From Apostichopus japonicus (lineage: Eukaryota; Echinodermata; Holothuroidea; Aspidochirotida; Stichopodidae), in contig NC_092562.1 in assembly GCF_037975245.1 (NCBI RefSeq), positions 13,758,501-13,822,500 on the forward strand: 64,000 nucleotides of DNA, written 5' to 3'. Position 1 is the stretch's first letter. Every line of letters begins with the position of its first letter. The notes beneath the pieces are model-generated. The model saw only the letters and a list, made by a program, of their open reading frames with translations, had not been told where the DNA came from and searched no databases. The position numbers and the translations under genes are program-made. Positions 1 to 9,345 of this stretch are shown here, piece by piece.

Positions 1-837
1 GGATTGTTACCAGTTAGAAATTTTGAAGTAAACTTGCAAACTTCCCGAAATATCTGGGTGCCAGTGGCGAATGCAGGTCAATCGGGGGAATATGATTCAG
101 TGGGGAGGGGATGGCTGTGTTCAATCACGGGGAAATGGTTCAGTCGGTGGATTTAAAAAAAATATATTACATTCAGCCGGAAAAGAATTAGACCTTGTGA
201 ATTTGTTCTTGTGGAATAAACATGACTGCTTCAGATTAAGAAGATAGATATGTCTTTCATTACTGCAGATAATTAAAATATATTTACTCAATGAATCAGG
301 TATTGTTCGTGATATCAATAATTTGAAGCTCAGTTCGTCTAGCCACTGCAAGTGACGTCAGCTCCCCCCGGAGTTGGCTTCATAGCAGTTGCTGGAAATA
401 AGAACCCTCACAAAATTCCTGGTAATTATATGCAAAATAGTCTTATCCAGACTGACTCGCCGGTTCAGCAAACTTTTTAGGTCGACGACTCGTGCCGTAT
501 CAGGACTGAGCCACGTACGACCAACAGACTCCAAACCCTCAGAATCGATACTCAGAATGCATAAAAGCATATATAGCTTATTGAAGTTCAGCCTTGATAT
601 TTTAAAAACAAATGTCAATCGATTTCCGTCGGCAAGCTCCGAAAACTGTAGAAAAATGCTTTGAAAGTTAAGATAGATCTTGCGACCCACGGCAATTTTT
701 TAGTTTGCGGACCTTCGGTTTGTGTTAATCATTACGCCTGGGATGAACAATGTTATTAGGTTGATGTTATTTGCTTCAAGCACAAAGCAGCCAGATGTAT
801 AGTGAATCAATATACCCATACTCGATTCTGTACTGTA

Positions 838-838
<1 letters not shown>

Positions 839-876
<38 letters not shown>
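839..876. repeat. (TA)n microsatellite
   Basis: Uninterrupted TA dinucleotide run. The orthologous sites in unit 3 (19069) and unit 4 (28074) have different lengths, as expected for slippage after duplication. Confidence 0.95.
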
Positions 877-879
<3 letters not shown>

Positions 880-2412
880 CACATCATTTCACATACAACA
901 TCTAACTAAACATACATTTATTTCTTTATACATACGCACTTTTCACACTTTCACAAACACACACAGATAGGTTGTAAGGACCTCCCACTGATGAACAGGC
1001 ACGATACCTTTCGAAAATTGAGAACCGAGTCTTCCTGTGGCCGCTCATGCAGTAACTATGAGGCTTCATCTGATGTGTTGTCCCTCTGTTAATTTTGTTC
1101 AATTTGGTAATTGTCTTGATTTGATGTTTATTCCATCTCCCACAACTCAAATCTTCAATGCAGCTAATTTATTTACATCTAACTTAATTGAGTGTTCTTG
1201 ATAGGTGAACGTGGTTTCACGTGGGTTATAACATCTGTTAATGTTTGTGAAAGCTGAATGGTTGCATATATATGCTTATATGTCTTGGTGGCGGTAATGG
1301 CCGAAATTAAGGTAGGTAAGTACATGCCACGGTGAATACAACAACTATTTGAAATGGTTGTCAAATAGTCAGGGTCTCGTGATTATTTCAGAAATTCTGT
1401 TTCTGCTTTCAAGATCTTAAGGTGTGTGTCATTCTTATTCCTAAACCTGTTGTTGATTGAATCTTCTGATTCTTTAACTGGACTGGAATCCATCATTCAT
1501 TGTACGTGTCAGTAAATTCCATATTTAATTCACTGTATATAGGCTACATAAGTACTCTTTATCTCCAGTTCTATTGTAAGGGTAATATTGTTTTTTGCTA
1601 AACCTTTGGTCATTTCCCCCTATAAATGCTTCCTGAAGAGCACTTTTTTATCAAGACATTCAATATGAGTCTAGGTTTTTTTACTGTTTTTACTTTTTTT
1701 ATTTTTTCATAAGGTTACTTTTTTTTTTCTTGGGGTGTGTCTGTGTATGGAAAGTCTATGCTACAGTTATAGGCTACTTAAGTTTGGGTTATCTAAGTTA
1801 ATCTAGGGATTTTTGTTTCTAGTAAGGGTATCTTCAATCATTATATGTATTTATCACCATTAAGCCAATAGGAATGAGTTGGTAAGTATAATCACGTACA
1901 AAACCAATTCTCGCACGATGCATAGAAAAACGAATCGAAAGCATTACTAAGGATTAATAGATTAAGAACAACATCCAGCCTCAAAATTTCTACCAAACGA
2001 CCGTTATTTTGGCTCAATCTCTACCACGACACACGGTCACCAATCACCATCACATAGTTACGGCCACCATGATAGCCTCACCGCCTCCATGTTCAAACAC
2101 GCATATAGCTCCTCCCTGTAATTCTATTAACGTTGATTGAGTATATAAACATCACAGAGTATATACTGGTTTAATTGAACACTCTATACGAGCTAGAGAT
2201 AAAGTCATGCAAGGTTTGAATCAAAATCACTTTGTAAAACAAATGGTCTTGAAAACACTTGTTGGTATTCACATGAAATAAGTTGGGTAGGATTATACCC
2301 CCCCCCCCTACCATGGCCCCTCCCCTCCGTCATCTTTCACATTCCTGCGGGTAGGAAAGCCAAGCCAATTTAGTTACACACAAAGCACGTATAAAAACAA
2401 TTAATGGAAATA

Positions 2413-2633
2413 TATGTTATCAATGAGATGGGTCTGTTGTTGTGGATTGGATGTTGGAAGTGCAAAACAAATGGGTAAATTGAGACAGTTTGGCCACTTT
2501 AGGCCTACGATTTGTTTTACTACTGAGTAAAGAGGTTTGTTTACAAGTGACGAAAAACAAGTACTTTAGGCTCTCATAGCAAAAAACTCTACACAGTCAT
2601 TATTCGGAAAATTGATGGTTCCATGAATGCACA
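2413..2633 (+). repeat. Dispersed repeat R, copy a
   Basis: This sequence resembles 2939-3279 in the same unit, with the shared order ATCAAT...TTGTTGTGG...AAATTGRG...CACTTTAGGCC...AAAGAGGTTTGTT...CTCATAGCAAA...TTGATGG. Further copies lie in units 3 and 4 and outside the array near 46392 and 49272. No coding potential is conserved. I do not recognise the family. Confidence 0.6.
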
Positions 2634-2938
2634 CAATTTTTGAGTTTTCGGTAAAATTTGCAAAGATGACAGTTTAATCAACACAAATATTTAAATTTGT
2701 TCAGGGCAGTTCTATTCTGTATGGAAACATTATATCTTCTGCTGTATTGTCATGAGGTGATATTAAACCTCTTTAAATTCCTATAAAACTCCTCCAAGGT
2801 CTTTAACCCTTTGCACTTTTAACCTTCACGTTTACCCCTTGTTAAATTCCCACGATTCCCGAATAAAGAAATGCATTTGAAATTGATCGGTCCATTTTCA
2901 GACGTCTAGTTTAGGAGCACCAAAATGATAGGCTCAGG

Positions 2939-3279
2939 AAAGGTGCCAAAAAGCAGCAGGAGCCTCATCTTTTTGATATGTTATCAATCGGGATCTAGTT
3001 GTTGTGGCTTACATGTTAAAGAGTATGAATGGAAATATATCTGGTGTAAAAATTGGGTCAATTGAGGCAACTTTAGACCACTTTAGGCCTCCCAGGAGCA
3101 GTGTGCGAAAATTGTATTCTATGCTGAGTATAAAGAGGTTTGTTCACAAGTGAAGAAAACTACAGGCTCTCATAGCAAAAAAAATATGCACTGTCATGGT
3201 ACGGCAAATTGATGGTGCCATTAATTGGCAACTTGTCAGTTATCCTGTAATGGGTAGCGTTTGGCTAGTGAGAACTTCT
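2939..3279 (+). repeat. Dispersed repeat R, copy b
   Basis: Second, longer copy of the repeat described at 2413. It starts at AGGTGCCAAAAAGCAGCAGG and ends near GTGAGAACTTC. It matches 49272-49612 over most of its length at clearly lower similarity than the within-array copies, so it is a dispersed family and not only part of the duplication. Confidence 0.65.
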
Positions 3280-3294
3280 ATCCAAACTATGGCC

Positions 3295-4286
3295 ATATTT
3301 GGGCAATAGATATACCCTATGAACGTTCAAAGGTATACCATATGTCTATATTAAAAATAAGCAAACACAAGTTTATTTTTTTGTTGACTTACACACTAAA
3401 TCATGAAAGTAATGTGGTCTACAATTTCATCTTTTAGTGTGTAAGTCCTTTGGCGGCGGAACCGGGGGGGGGGGGCTTGGGGGGCTCATCCCCCAATGAA
3501 AAAGTTGAGGGGGGAAATGCATGATAAGCCCACCCCCCCCCCACCCCCAATATTTACCAAGGCTCCGAAACGTGCATCTGCCCATTTTTCAATGCATACA
3601 TGTCGATCTGTCCGATGCACACGTATACTATATAGGTGTAATAATTTTAGTAAATGCTGGGGGACCCTCGGCCCGTCCCCTGGTTATAGACCACATTGTC
3701 ACCCCAACCGCGTCTTCACGCCCCGTGAAAAGTGGAGGCAGTAAGTGTGAGTACCGGTAAGCACAACACAACTTCGTCTTAGGCCAATGACTTGCCTCAT
3801 TTCAGCCAGTTCTCCAACATCCCCTGAAGGATATAACCTTCTAATGGTAACACATTTCCCATGGATATATCCTTCAGTAATACTTTACACTCAAAAACGT
3901 CTTTGCGAGTACACTACGAGTAACAGCTACTCTCTTACAACACCATCGAATTTACAAATTACAATGTTTTTACAGATTTTTACGTGCAATCTGAGAAATT
4001 GCAGGCTTGAGACCCATATTTTAGGGCAAGGTATTCTCAGCAAAAAAACAGTCGGGAAGTGCCGTTTCCGGCCATCTGGGGGTTTTAAAAACCCAAAATT
4101 TTCTTGTTCGCTCCGCGCCAACCGATGGTGGCGCTCCGCTTAGATAGTCTCCACACATTAGCCCCCAATAATTTTCCCATTCCGCCGCGCCTGTGTAAGT
4201 CAGTAATAAAACTTGTTTTTGTTTATTTTAAATATAAATGTATTGTACACCTTTGAACGTTCATAGTATATATATTGCCCAAATAT
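3295..4286. repeat. Foldback element in unit 1, split by a later insertion
   Basis: The left arm (3295 to about 3404) and right arm (about 3433-3447 plus 4202-4286) are near-perfect inverted copies beginning ATATTTGGGCAATAGATATA. They meet at a 15-bp stem, GACTTACACACTAAA / TTTAGTGTGTAAGTC, around a loop of about 28 bases. The intact form is seen at 21967-22201. Here the right arm is interrupted by the hAT-like element 3448-4193. No protein is encoded, so this is a MITE or foldback-type element of unassigned superfamily. Confidence 0.8.
3448..4193. mobile_element. Non-autonomous hAT-like element, 746 bp
   Basis: The insertion is bounded by the 8-bp target duplication TGTAAGTC (3440-3447 and 4194-4201). 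The paralogous empty site is at 22110 in unit 3. The ends are related inverted repeats, CTTTGGCGGCGGAACC on the left and, read inward, CAGGCGCGGCGGAA on the right, followed by a poly-G/poly-C tract. The interior holds the core box shared by this element group (about 4050-4150, ending GGCGCTCCGCTTAGATAGT). There is no transposase. An 8-bp duplication with CAG-NGGCG termini is typical of hAT; the superfamily call is inference. Confidence 0.8.
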
Positions 4287-4580
4287 TAGCACAACCAAAG
4301 CCTATATCCACAGACGTACATTGCGTGACAAACTAGTTTTATGAATACGAAACGTACTATAGAACGAAGGAACCAACAGCGGGTTTACATGTGTTTAATT
4401 TCTCGAACATCTGGGAAAATTACATTAGTAATTTGCCACTTTCTGACACTATATATCTATTCACTCATATATAATGGATTATATATCCAGTTATACGTTG
4501 AGGACAAACGGCATCAGCTGATCAGAAGATTATAAAGAAGGTTGGTGTTTTTAGAGATCACGAGGAAAAGAACATCATAC

Positions 4581-4985
4581 AGGCCCGGTCACACTATACC
4601 GATTTTTTATCGGAATACTATCCGATTTTCCCGGAGGAATCGAAACTGCCAGTTTTTCGTTCGGGTCTTCTAGCCACAGTGATAAAGGACCTGATTTGCT
4701 ATCTGTTGAGCCATTCCGATGTGGAATAGCCCTCTCCTAACTTTTGATATTGACTCCGTTTCCTTTTATCGGATAGCTATCCGATTTCTCTTACGATTTT
4801 TATCGTTTTTCGATGTGACGTCACTTCAGAATGTAGTCCGTTCCAGAACCCCTCAGATTTGGAGTAGGTATTCGAATATTCCACTGCGTTCATTACATTC
4901 ACTACCACAAACCTCACTCTTCGGCCTAAAATCGGAAAAATCGGACCGTATTCCGATAAAATATCGCTGTAGTGTGACCGGGCCT
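4581..4985. mobile_element. Non-autonomous TIR DNA transposon, 405 bp
   Basis: Perfect 16-bp terminal inverted repeats, AGGCCCGGTCACACTA and TAGTGTGACCGGGCCT, enclose a sequence rich in CCGAT/ATCGG motifs. Units 3 (about 22430) and 4 (about 31030) lack it at the same place, reading CATCATAATTGG straight through. The target duplication is short, TA or TAA-like, so a 2-3-bp-TSD superfamily such as PIF/Harbinger, ISL2EU or Tc1/mariner is possible. It has no coding capacity. Confidence 0.75.
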
Positions 4986-5417
4986 AATTGGTAAGATTAG
5001 TTGTTGAATCAGCCGTTCTATATATTATCTATTTAGAGCTGCTGAGGTAGACTGCCCAAGTATCAAAGTCATATTGCTCAAAATAATGTTATGCCTTTTG
5101 TGTCATGTAGTTATGATAGGGGAGAGGTTTTAAATTATGGAAATCATGTAGGGCCATTTAGATTGGACATTTTGCACAGTTGTCATCCTTTAAATGACAT
5201 TCAAGTATTATGCGAAGAATGATGGATTAGTTTTGATCTTATTGCTCACATTAGTTGCATTAATTGGATTACTCATGTAACATCGAACACGCAGAGGACT
5301 ATACACATTTACGCAACGAGGATATCACAATGAGTTGGTTTATTTCAGATGCATGTATATGTATGTATATATAATTCGACAGTACTAGTTAAGATAGTTA
5401 CGTTTTATTGTATAGTT

Positions 5418-5772
5418 CAGTGGCGTAGGAAGGTACTTTTGAGTGGGGGGGGGGCTGAAGACTGATGGCCGACCTGGGGGAGGGGTCTAAGGGGTTTTTG
5501 GAATTTTTTGCATTTCCAGGTGGCCTCAGATGCGATTTGGTGCAATATAGCACACTTCAACACCCACTCCATTTTGTAAACTTAATTTTGTATTTTCACC
5601 TAGCCTATAGATGCAATTTGGTGCTCCAAATGAGGTTTTTTTCTCATTTGGAAATGAAAAAGGGGTTTTCTGACTTGCGAAGCGGGGGGGCGGAATGATA
5701 CTTCCGCCCCTCTACATTTTTCACTGGGGGGCTGGCGCCCCCCCAGCCCCCCCCCCGGTTCCTACGCCCTTG
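5418..5772. mobile_element. Non-autonomous hAT-like element, 355 bp
   Basis: The flanking 8-bp target duplication GTATAGTT lies at 5410-5417 and 5773-5780. The empty site in unit 3 is near 22850. The ends are CAGTGGCGTAGGAAGG and, inverted, CAAGGGCGTAGGAACC, each next to G- or C-runs. It belongs to the same subfamily as 39572-39875 (opposite orientation) and the fragment 60445-60706. Confidence 0.85.
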
Positions 5773-6332
5773 GTATAGTTAATTGTTACTCTGAAAACTC
5801 AGTGTATATAGCAAAAAGAAAACGTATGCATTTCTTTTATTCAATAATCTACTGATTGATTTGTTGTCATTCACATTTACATTCCTTATCGAAGGCGAAA
5901 GGAATGATCTTTGCGATGATGATGGTTGTGTATGTGTGTAGCAACTTGGCTTTCAAAACGATAACTCAATAACTGTATGGTGGGTGAACTTTAATTAGAA
6001 ACTACTTCAACGCAACATCCTGAAGTCAAAACTGTTCGTGAAGGACGTTGGTATGCTAGTGTCGCTCAAGTCATGCATTAACAACCTTCTCCAAAAGTTT
6101 GGAGCTGAAGGACGAGTTAAACACTGGCCAGAAATGTTTTAGCACTTCTGTGTTCAGACCATTTTGAACGGGTTATGCATGTATGTTCGTATTTCCACTC
6201 ATATTTTATGGAATACAGGGATAAATAATCATTCGTTAAACCCTTCCTTTCTTTTCCTGCACTCTTTCCCAGATTGTGACGTAACTGAGTACAGTTTTTT
6301 TTTTCAAGTGAGGGTTAACGATCATTATCAAC

Positions 6333-8525
6333 ATGGCAACCTGGAACCCTTTCATAGAAGACCTGACAGAAAACTTCTTCAAGTGCTCTGTTTGTTTGGA
6401 TCAATTTAATGAGCCGAAACTGTTACCATGTCTTCATCGATACTGTAACGATTGCTTGAGAAAAGTTTTTCAAGCCAGCCATGATGGGACAATTGAATGT
6501 CCACTTTGTAAACAGCGATGTTGTATACCAGAGGATGGATTGGACGGCTTTAAGACTGATTTTCATATGAAGAGTGTGCTCGAGTTCATAGAATTGCGTA
6601 AATCATTCGAAAAGAAAGATTTCAAGCAGTGTGTGAGCTGTTCAAAGGATGTGGTATGTTCCGCTTACTGTTTTAAGTGTAGAGATTTTCTATGCGACGA
6701 ATGTTACAAGGTTCATATCAGTAATAAAATGTTTACTGATCACCAACCAAGCACTCTGAAATTGGAAAATATGGCAGCTCAGAACCTAACAATGGAGGAA
6801 ATAGCTGCAATGACGGAAGATCCCAGGTGCCATTTTCATATAAAAGAACAAGCCAAATTGTGCTGTGGTACATGCCAAAATGAACCGGTTTGTTTAGTCT
6901 GCACTCACGGTCAGCACAAAGGTCATGATCTCATAGATGTGACTCATCTAGCCAAGAAGGAAAGGACATTGCTGAATCGGAACCTCGCTGAACTAAGCAA
7001 GCACAAGACTAAACTATACGCGTTACCCGAGAAGGTTCAAATGGCGTTAGTAAAATTGAATGAAAATGTTACAAAGAAGACAAAGTTGTCGACAATTCAA
7101 TACGAGGAACAGGCAAAGAAAATAAAGGAAAAACTTGCCGTATGTAACGATGAACGTGAAAAAGGAGCTGCTGACATAGAAAATAGAAGAGGATGTGAAA
7201 AACGTGAAATAACTGTTAAACATGAAAAGGAAATGAACCGATTGATCATGAAACATCAAGAAAATATGAAAAGTACCGATGTAAAATATGACCAGGAATT
7301 GGAAGAATTTAAGGACAATTGTAAAGAAACGGAGGGTGAATTCTTTAAAAAACTCGGGGAGTTAGATAGTAATTTCAAGACCTTGACAAAAGCTAAAGAT
7401 CTTCTTACAAGTCAAAACAAAAACGAATGTGAAGAAATACTAAATAAATGTAAGCAACTTATTAAACGGTTCGAAAACTTATCAGCAACGTCTTCTACCA
7501 TTCTTGCATGTAATGACGATTGGACAGACGCACAGTGTGTCCCCGACATAATAGCAGCCAGTGAACCTATGCTCGAAGAAATGAAACAAGAATATCCAGA
7601 GTTAGAATCTTTATCTGATTTTGTCATCAGTGATATAACAAAAGTTATATATGATAACGTTATCATTACAGAAAGCGCAGAGTCTGTTGTTGATATTGCG
7701 GGATTTAAAGCTAAAAGTTACTATATCAACGGTATGACAAGTAGTAGCAATGGTAATATCGTTATGACTGGTGTGGTATCAACAGAGGAATCACACATCA
7801 CTGTCATTAACATGAAAGGAGAAATATTAAATCAGAATGTTTTAAAAAGAAATAAGAGATTTGGGGTTATGGCATTTCGTTACTGTTGTAATTTGCCGGG
7901 ATTCAATGTCATTACAGTTTGCATACCGAATGAAATCGGAATTTATAATATTTCTGACTCTTCTTACCAAAAGAAGAACATCAGTGATATGGTTAAGACG
8001 TGGCCAGAGGGTAGGCATGTGTTTTCTGTTACCACGAATCCTGCCAAGAATGAAATCATTGTTGGTACTAACAGAAGAGAAGTGTATGTATTTGATGATC
8101 AGCTGAATTACAGTCACACCATAGTACTATCTGATGTAATCAGGGGATCATATGATATCACTGTCCACGACGGTAATCTTCTGATCTGTGACTATGAGGG
8201 CAGGACCTCATATGCAGTTACCATGGTGACATCAGGGAGTAAGGTGCTGTATAAGTTCACCAAACCAAATCTAAGTGGACATGACGTAAAACCTGTCAGT
8301 TTGTGCATAGGCATGGGAGGGTTCATCTACATCTTATGGCATGATAGTAGGCAGAACACTGTGCTAACACAATACAGTCGAGATGGTCGGCAATTACTAA
8401 CTACAATGTCAGTTGATGACGACGCACGGTGCATTACCACATCCGTAGTAGATGGTGAGGAGAAGCTCGTGATAGCTACCTTTATGTCGGGGAAGATGTA
8501 TATACACGGACTAGTACCTGCATAG
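6333..8525 (+). CDS. TRIM-type RING/B-box/coiled-coil protein with predicted NHL-like propeller, copy 1 (intact)
   Basis: Predicted RING-type E3 ubiquitin ligase of 730 residues, single coding exon. The RING (C3HC4) ligands are C18, C21, C33, H35, C38, C41, C56, C59. B-box 1 spans about 100-137 and B-box 2 about 166-200. A charged, Lys/Glu-rich coiled coil fills about 205-410. Residues about 450-730 contain six similar segments, the clearest being GxxxITVHDGxLLICD near 605-620, which I read as a six-bladed NHL-like propeller. By family rule the RING recruits E2, the coiled coil dimerises and the propeller binds target. The start has a good context (ATCAACATGG) and follows an acceptor-like CCCAG at 6268-6272, suggesting an intron in the 5' UTR. 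The nearest AATAAA (8947-8952) lies in the downstream transposon. Roles of TRIM-NHL proteins in immunity or RNA control are family knowledge; the substrate is unknown. Confidence 0.9.
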   Translation: MATWNPFIEDLTENFFKCSVCLDQFNEPKLLPCLHRYCNDCLRKVFQASHDGTIECPLCKQRCCIPEDGLDGFKTDFHMKSVLEFIELRKSFEKKDFKQCVSCSKDVVCSAYCFKCRDFLCDECYKVHISNKMFTDHQPSTLKLENMAAQNLTMEEIAAMTEDPRCHFHIKEQAKLCCGTCQNEPVCLVCTHGQHKGHDLIDVTHLAKKERTLLNRNLAELSKHKTKLYALPEKVQMALVKLNENVTKKTKLSTIQYEEQAKKIKEKLAVCNDEREKGAADIENRRGCEKREITVKHEKEMNRLIMKHQENMKSTDVKYDQELEEFKDNCKETEGEFFKKLGELDSNFKTLTKAKDLLTSQNKNECEEILNKCKQLIKRFENLSATSSTILACNDDWTDAQCVPDIIAASEPMLEEMKQEYPELESLSDFVISDITKVIYDNVIITESAESVVDIAGFKAKSYYINGMTSSSNGNIVMTGVVSTEESHITVINMKGEILNQNVLKRNKRFGVMAFRYCCNLPGFNVITVCIPNEIGIYNISDSSYQKKNISDMVKTWPEGRHVFSVTTNPAKNEIIVGTNRREVYVFDDQLNYSHTIVLSDVIRGSYDITVHDGNLLICDYEGRTSYAVTMVTSGSKVLYKFTKPNLSGHDVKPVSLCIGMGGFIYILWHDSRQNTVLTQYSRDGRQLLTTMSVDDDARCITTSVVDGEEKLVIATFMSGKMYIHGLVPA

Positions 8526-8574
8526 CGCTTTATAGAAATTACATATTGAAACAAAGTGGTTTCGCGAGTTACGA

Positions 8575-9135
8575 CATGGGCGCAGATCAGTCTTGGATAA
8601 TGGTGGGGACGCGTGTCTGTTCTCTGATACTATCTAAGCGGAGCGCAACCATGGGTTCGCGCGTAGGGTAGAAGATTTGTTTTTGGCAAATATACCTCCC
8701 AGATCGCTGGAAATAACACTTCCCAGACCCAAATGATGCTCCAAGACCTCCTTAAATCTGAGATCTCATGGCTTAGAAATTTAGTTTGGGGAAATACATT
8801 GGCGTCTGCAGAAAAATATCAGGGGACAAGTAATCCAAGTATAGACTGTTGTATATGCGATCGGTTTGGGGTCTTCTCACAGAAAACAATTCTAGACTAC
8901 CGCAAATGCGATTTCCGTCCAATATTTAACAACTGTGGATAAGTATAATAAAATGAGAACTGCTGCATGTCATTTGCACAATGCTGGATCAAACTGCGCC
9001 AAAGTTCCATACAGGTGAATTTGAAATGCAGCGTTTGGTCAAGAAAATTGGTAGGGACACGGTATATAATGTCCCCACCACTGAAAAAGTTGGTGGGGAC
9101 GCGTCCCGCTGTCTCCACCAGGATCTGCGCCCATG
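8575..9135. mobile_element. Ancestral hAT-like element downstream of TRIM copy 1
   Basis: Perfect 14-bp terminal inverted repeats, CATGGGCGCAGATC and GATCTGCGCCCATG, are flanked by AGTTACGA (8567-8574) and AGTTAGGA (9136-9143), an 8-bp duplication with one mismatch. The interior carries the group's core box in reverse (ACTATCTAAGCGGAGCGC near 8630). It also holds AATAAA at 8947-8952. The element is present at the same distance after the stop codon in all four units, so it predates the duplications. Confidence 0.8.
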
Positions 9136-9345
9136 AGTTAGGATACACAGATTCGGTTGTAATCGTTGTATTTGTTTGACTGGAGTTTTACAGACATGAA
9201 AATATTACAATCCTAATTTCTAAGAGTGATTGTTAGCTGCATTTATAATTGGCAAATAACTAGTTCCTAAGGAGTTTATCTCCATATCTTAATATATCCA
9301 TTACAAAGACTGGCTTTCTATATATATGGGATTAATTTACGTTAA

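Noticed and set aside
358-690. Frames on both strands repeated at 27573-27923
   Set aside because: Unit 3 (18590-18930) has indels that break them, and no domain is recognisable; duplication explains the match.
3787-4143. 118-codon frame
   Set aside because: It lies wholly within a non-autonomous hAT-like element and matches no transposase feature.
6164-6409. Frame overlapping the TRIM start, partly kept in units 3 and 4
   Set aside because: It ends in TRIM coding sequence in another frame and is broken in unit 2; the similarity follows from duplication.
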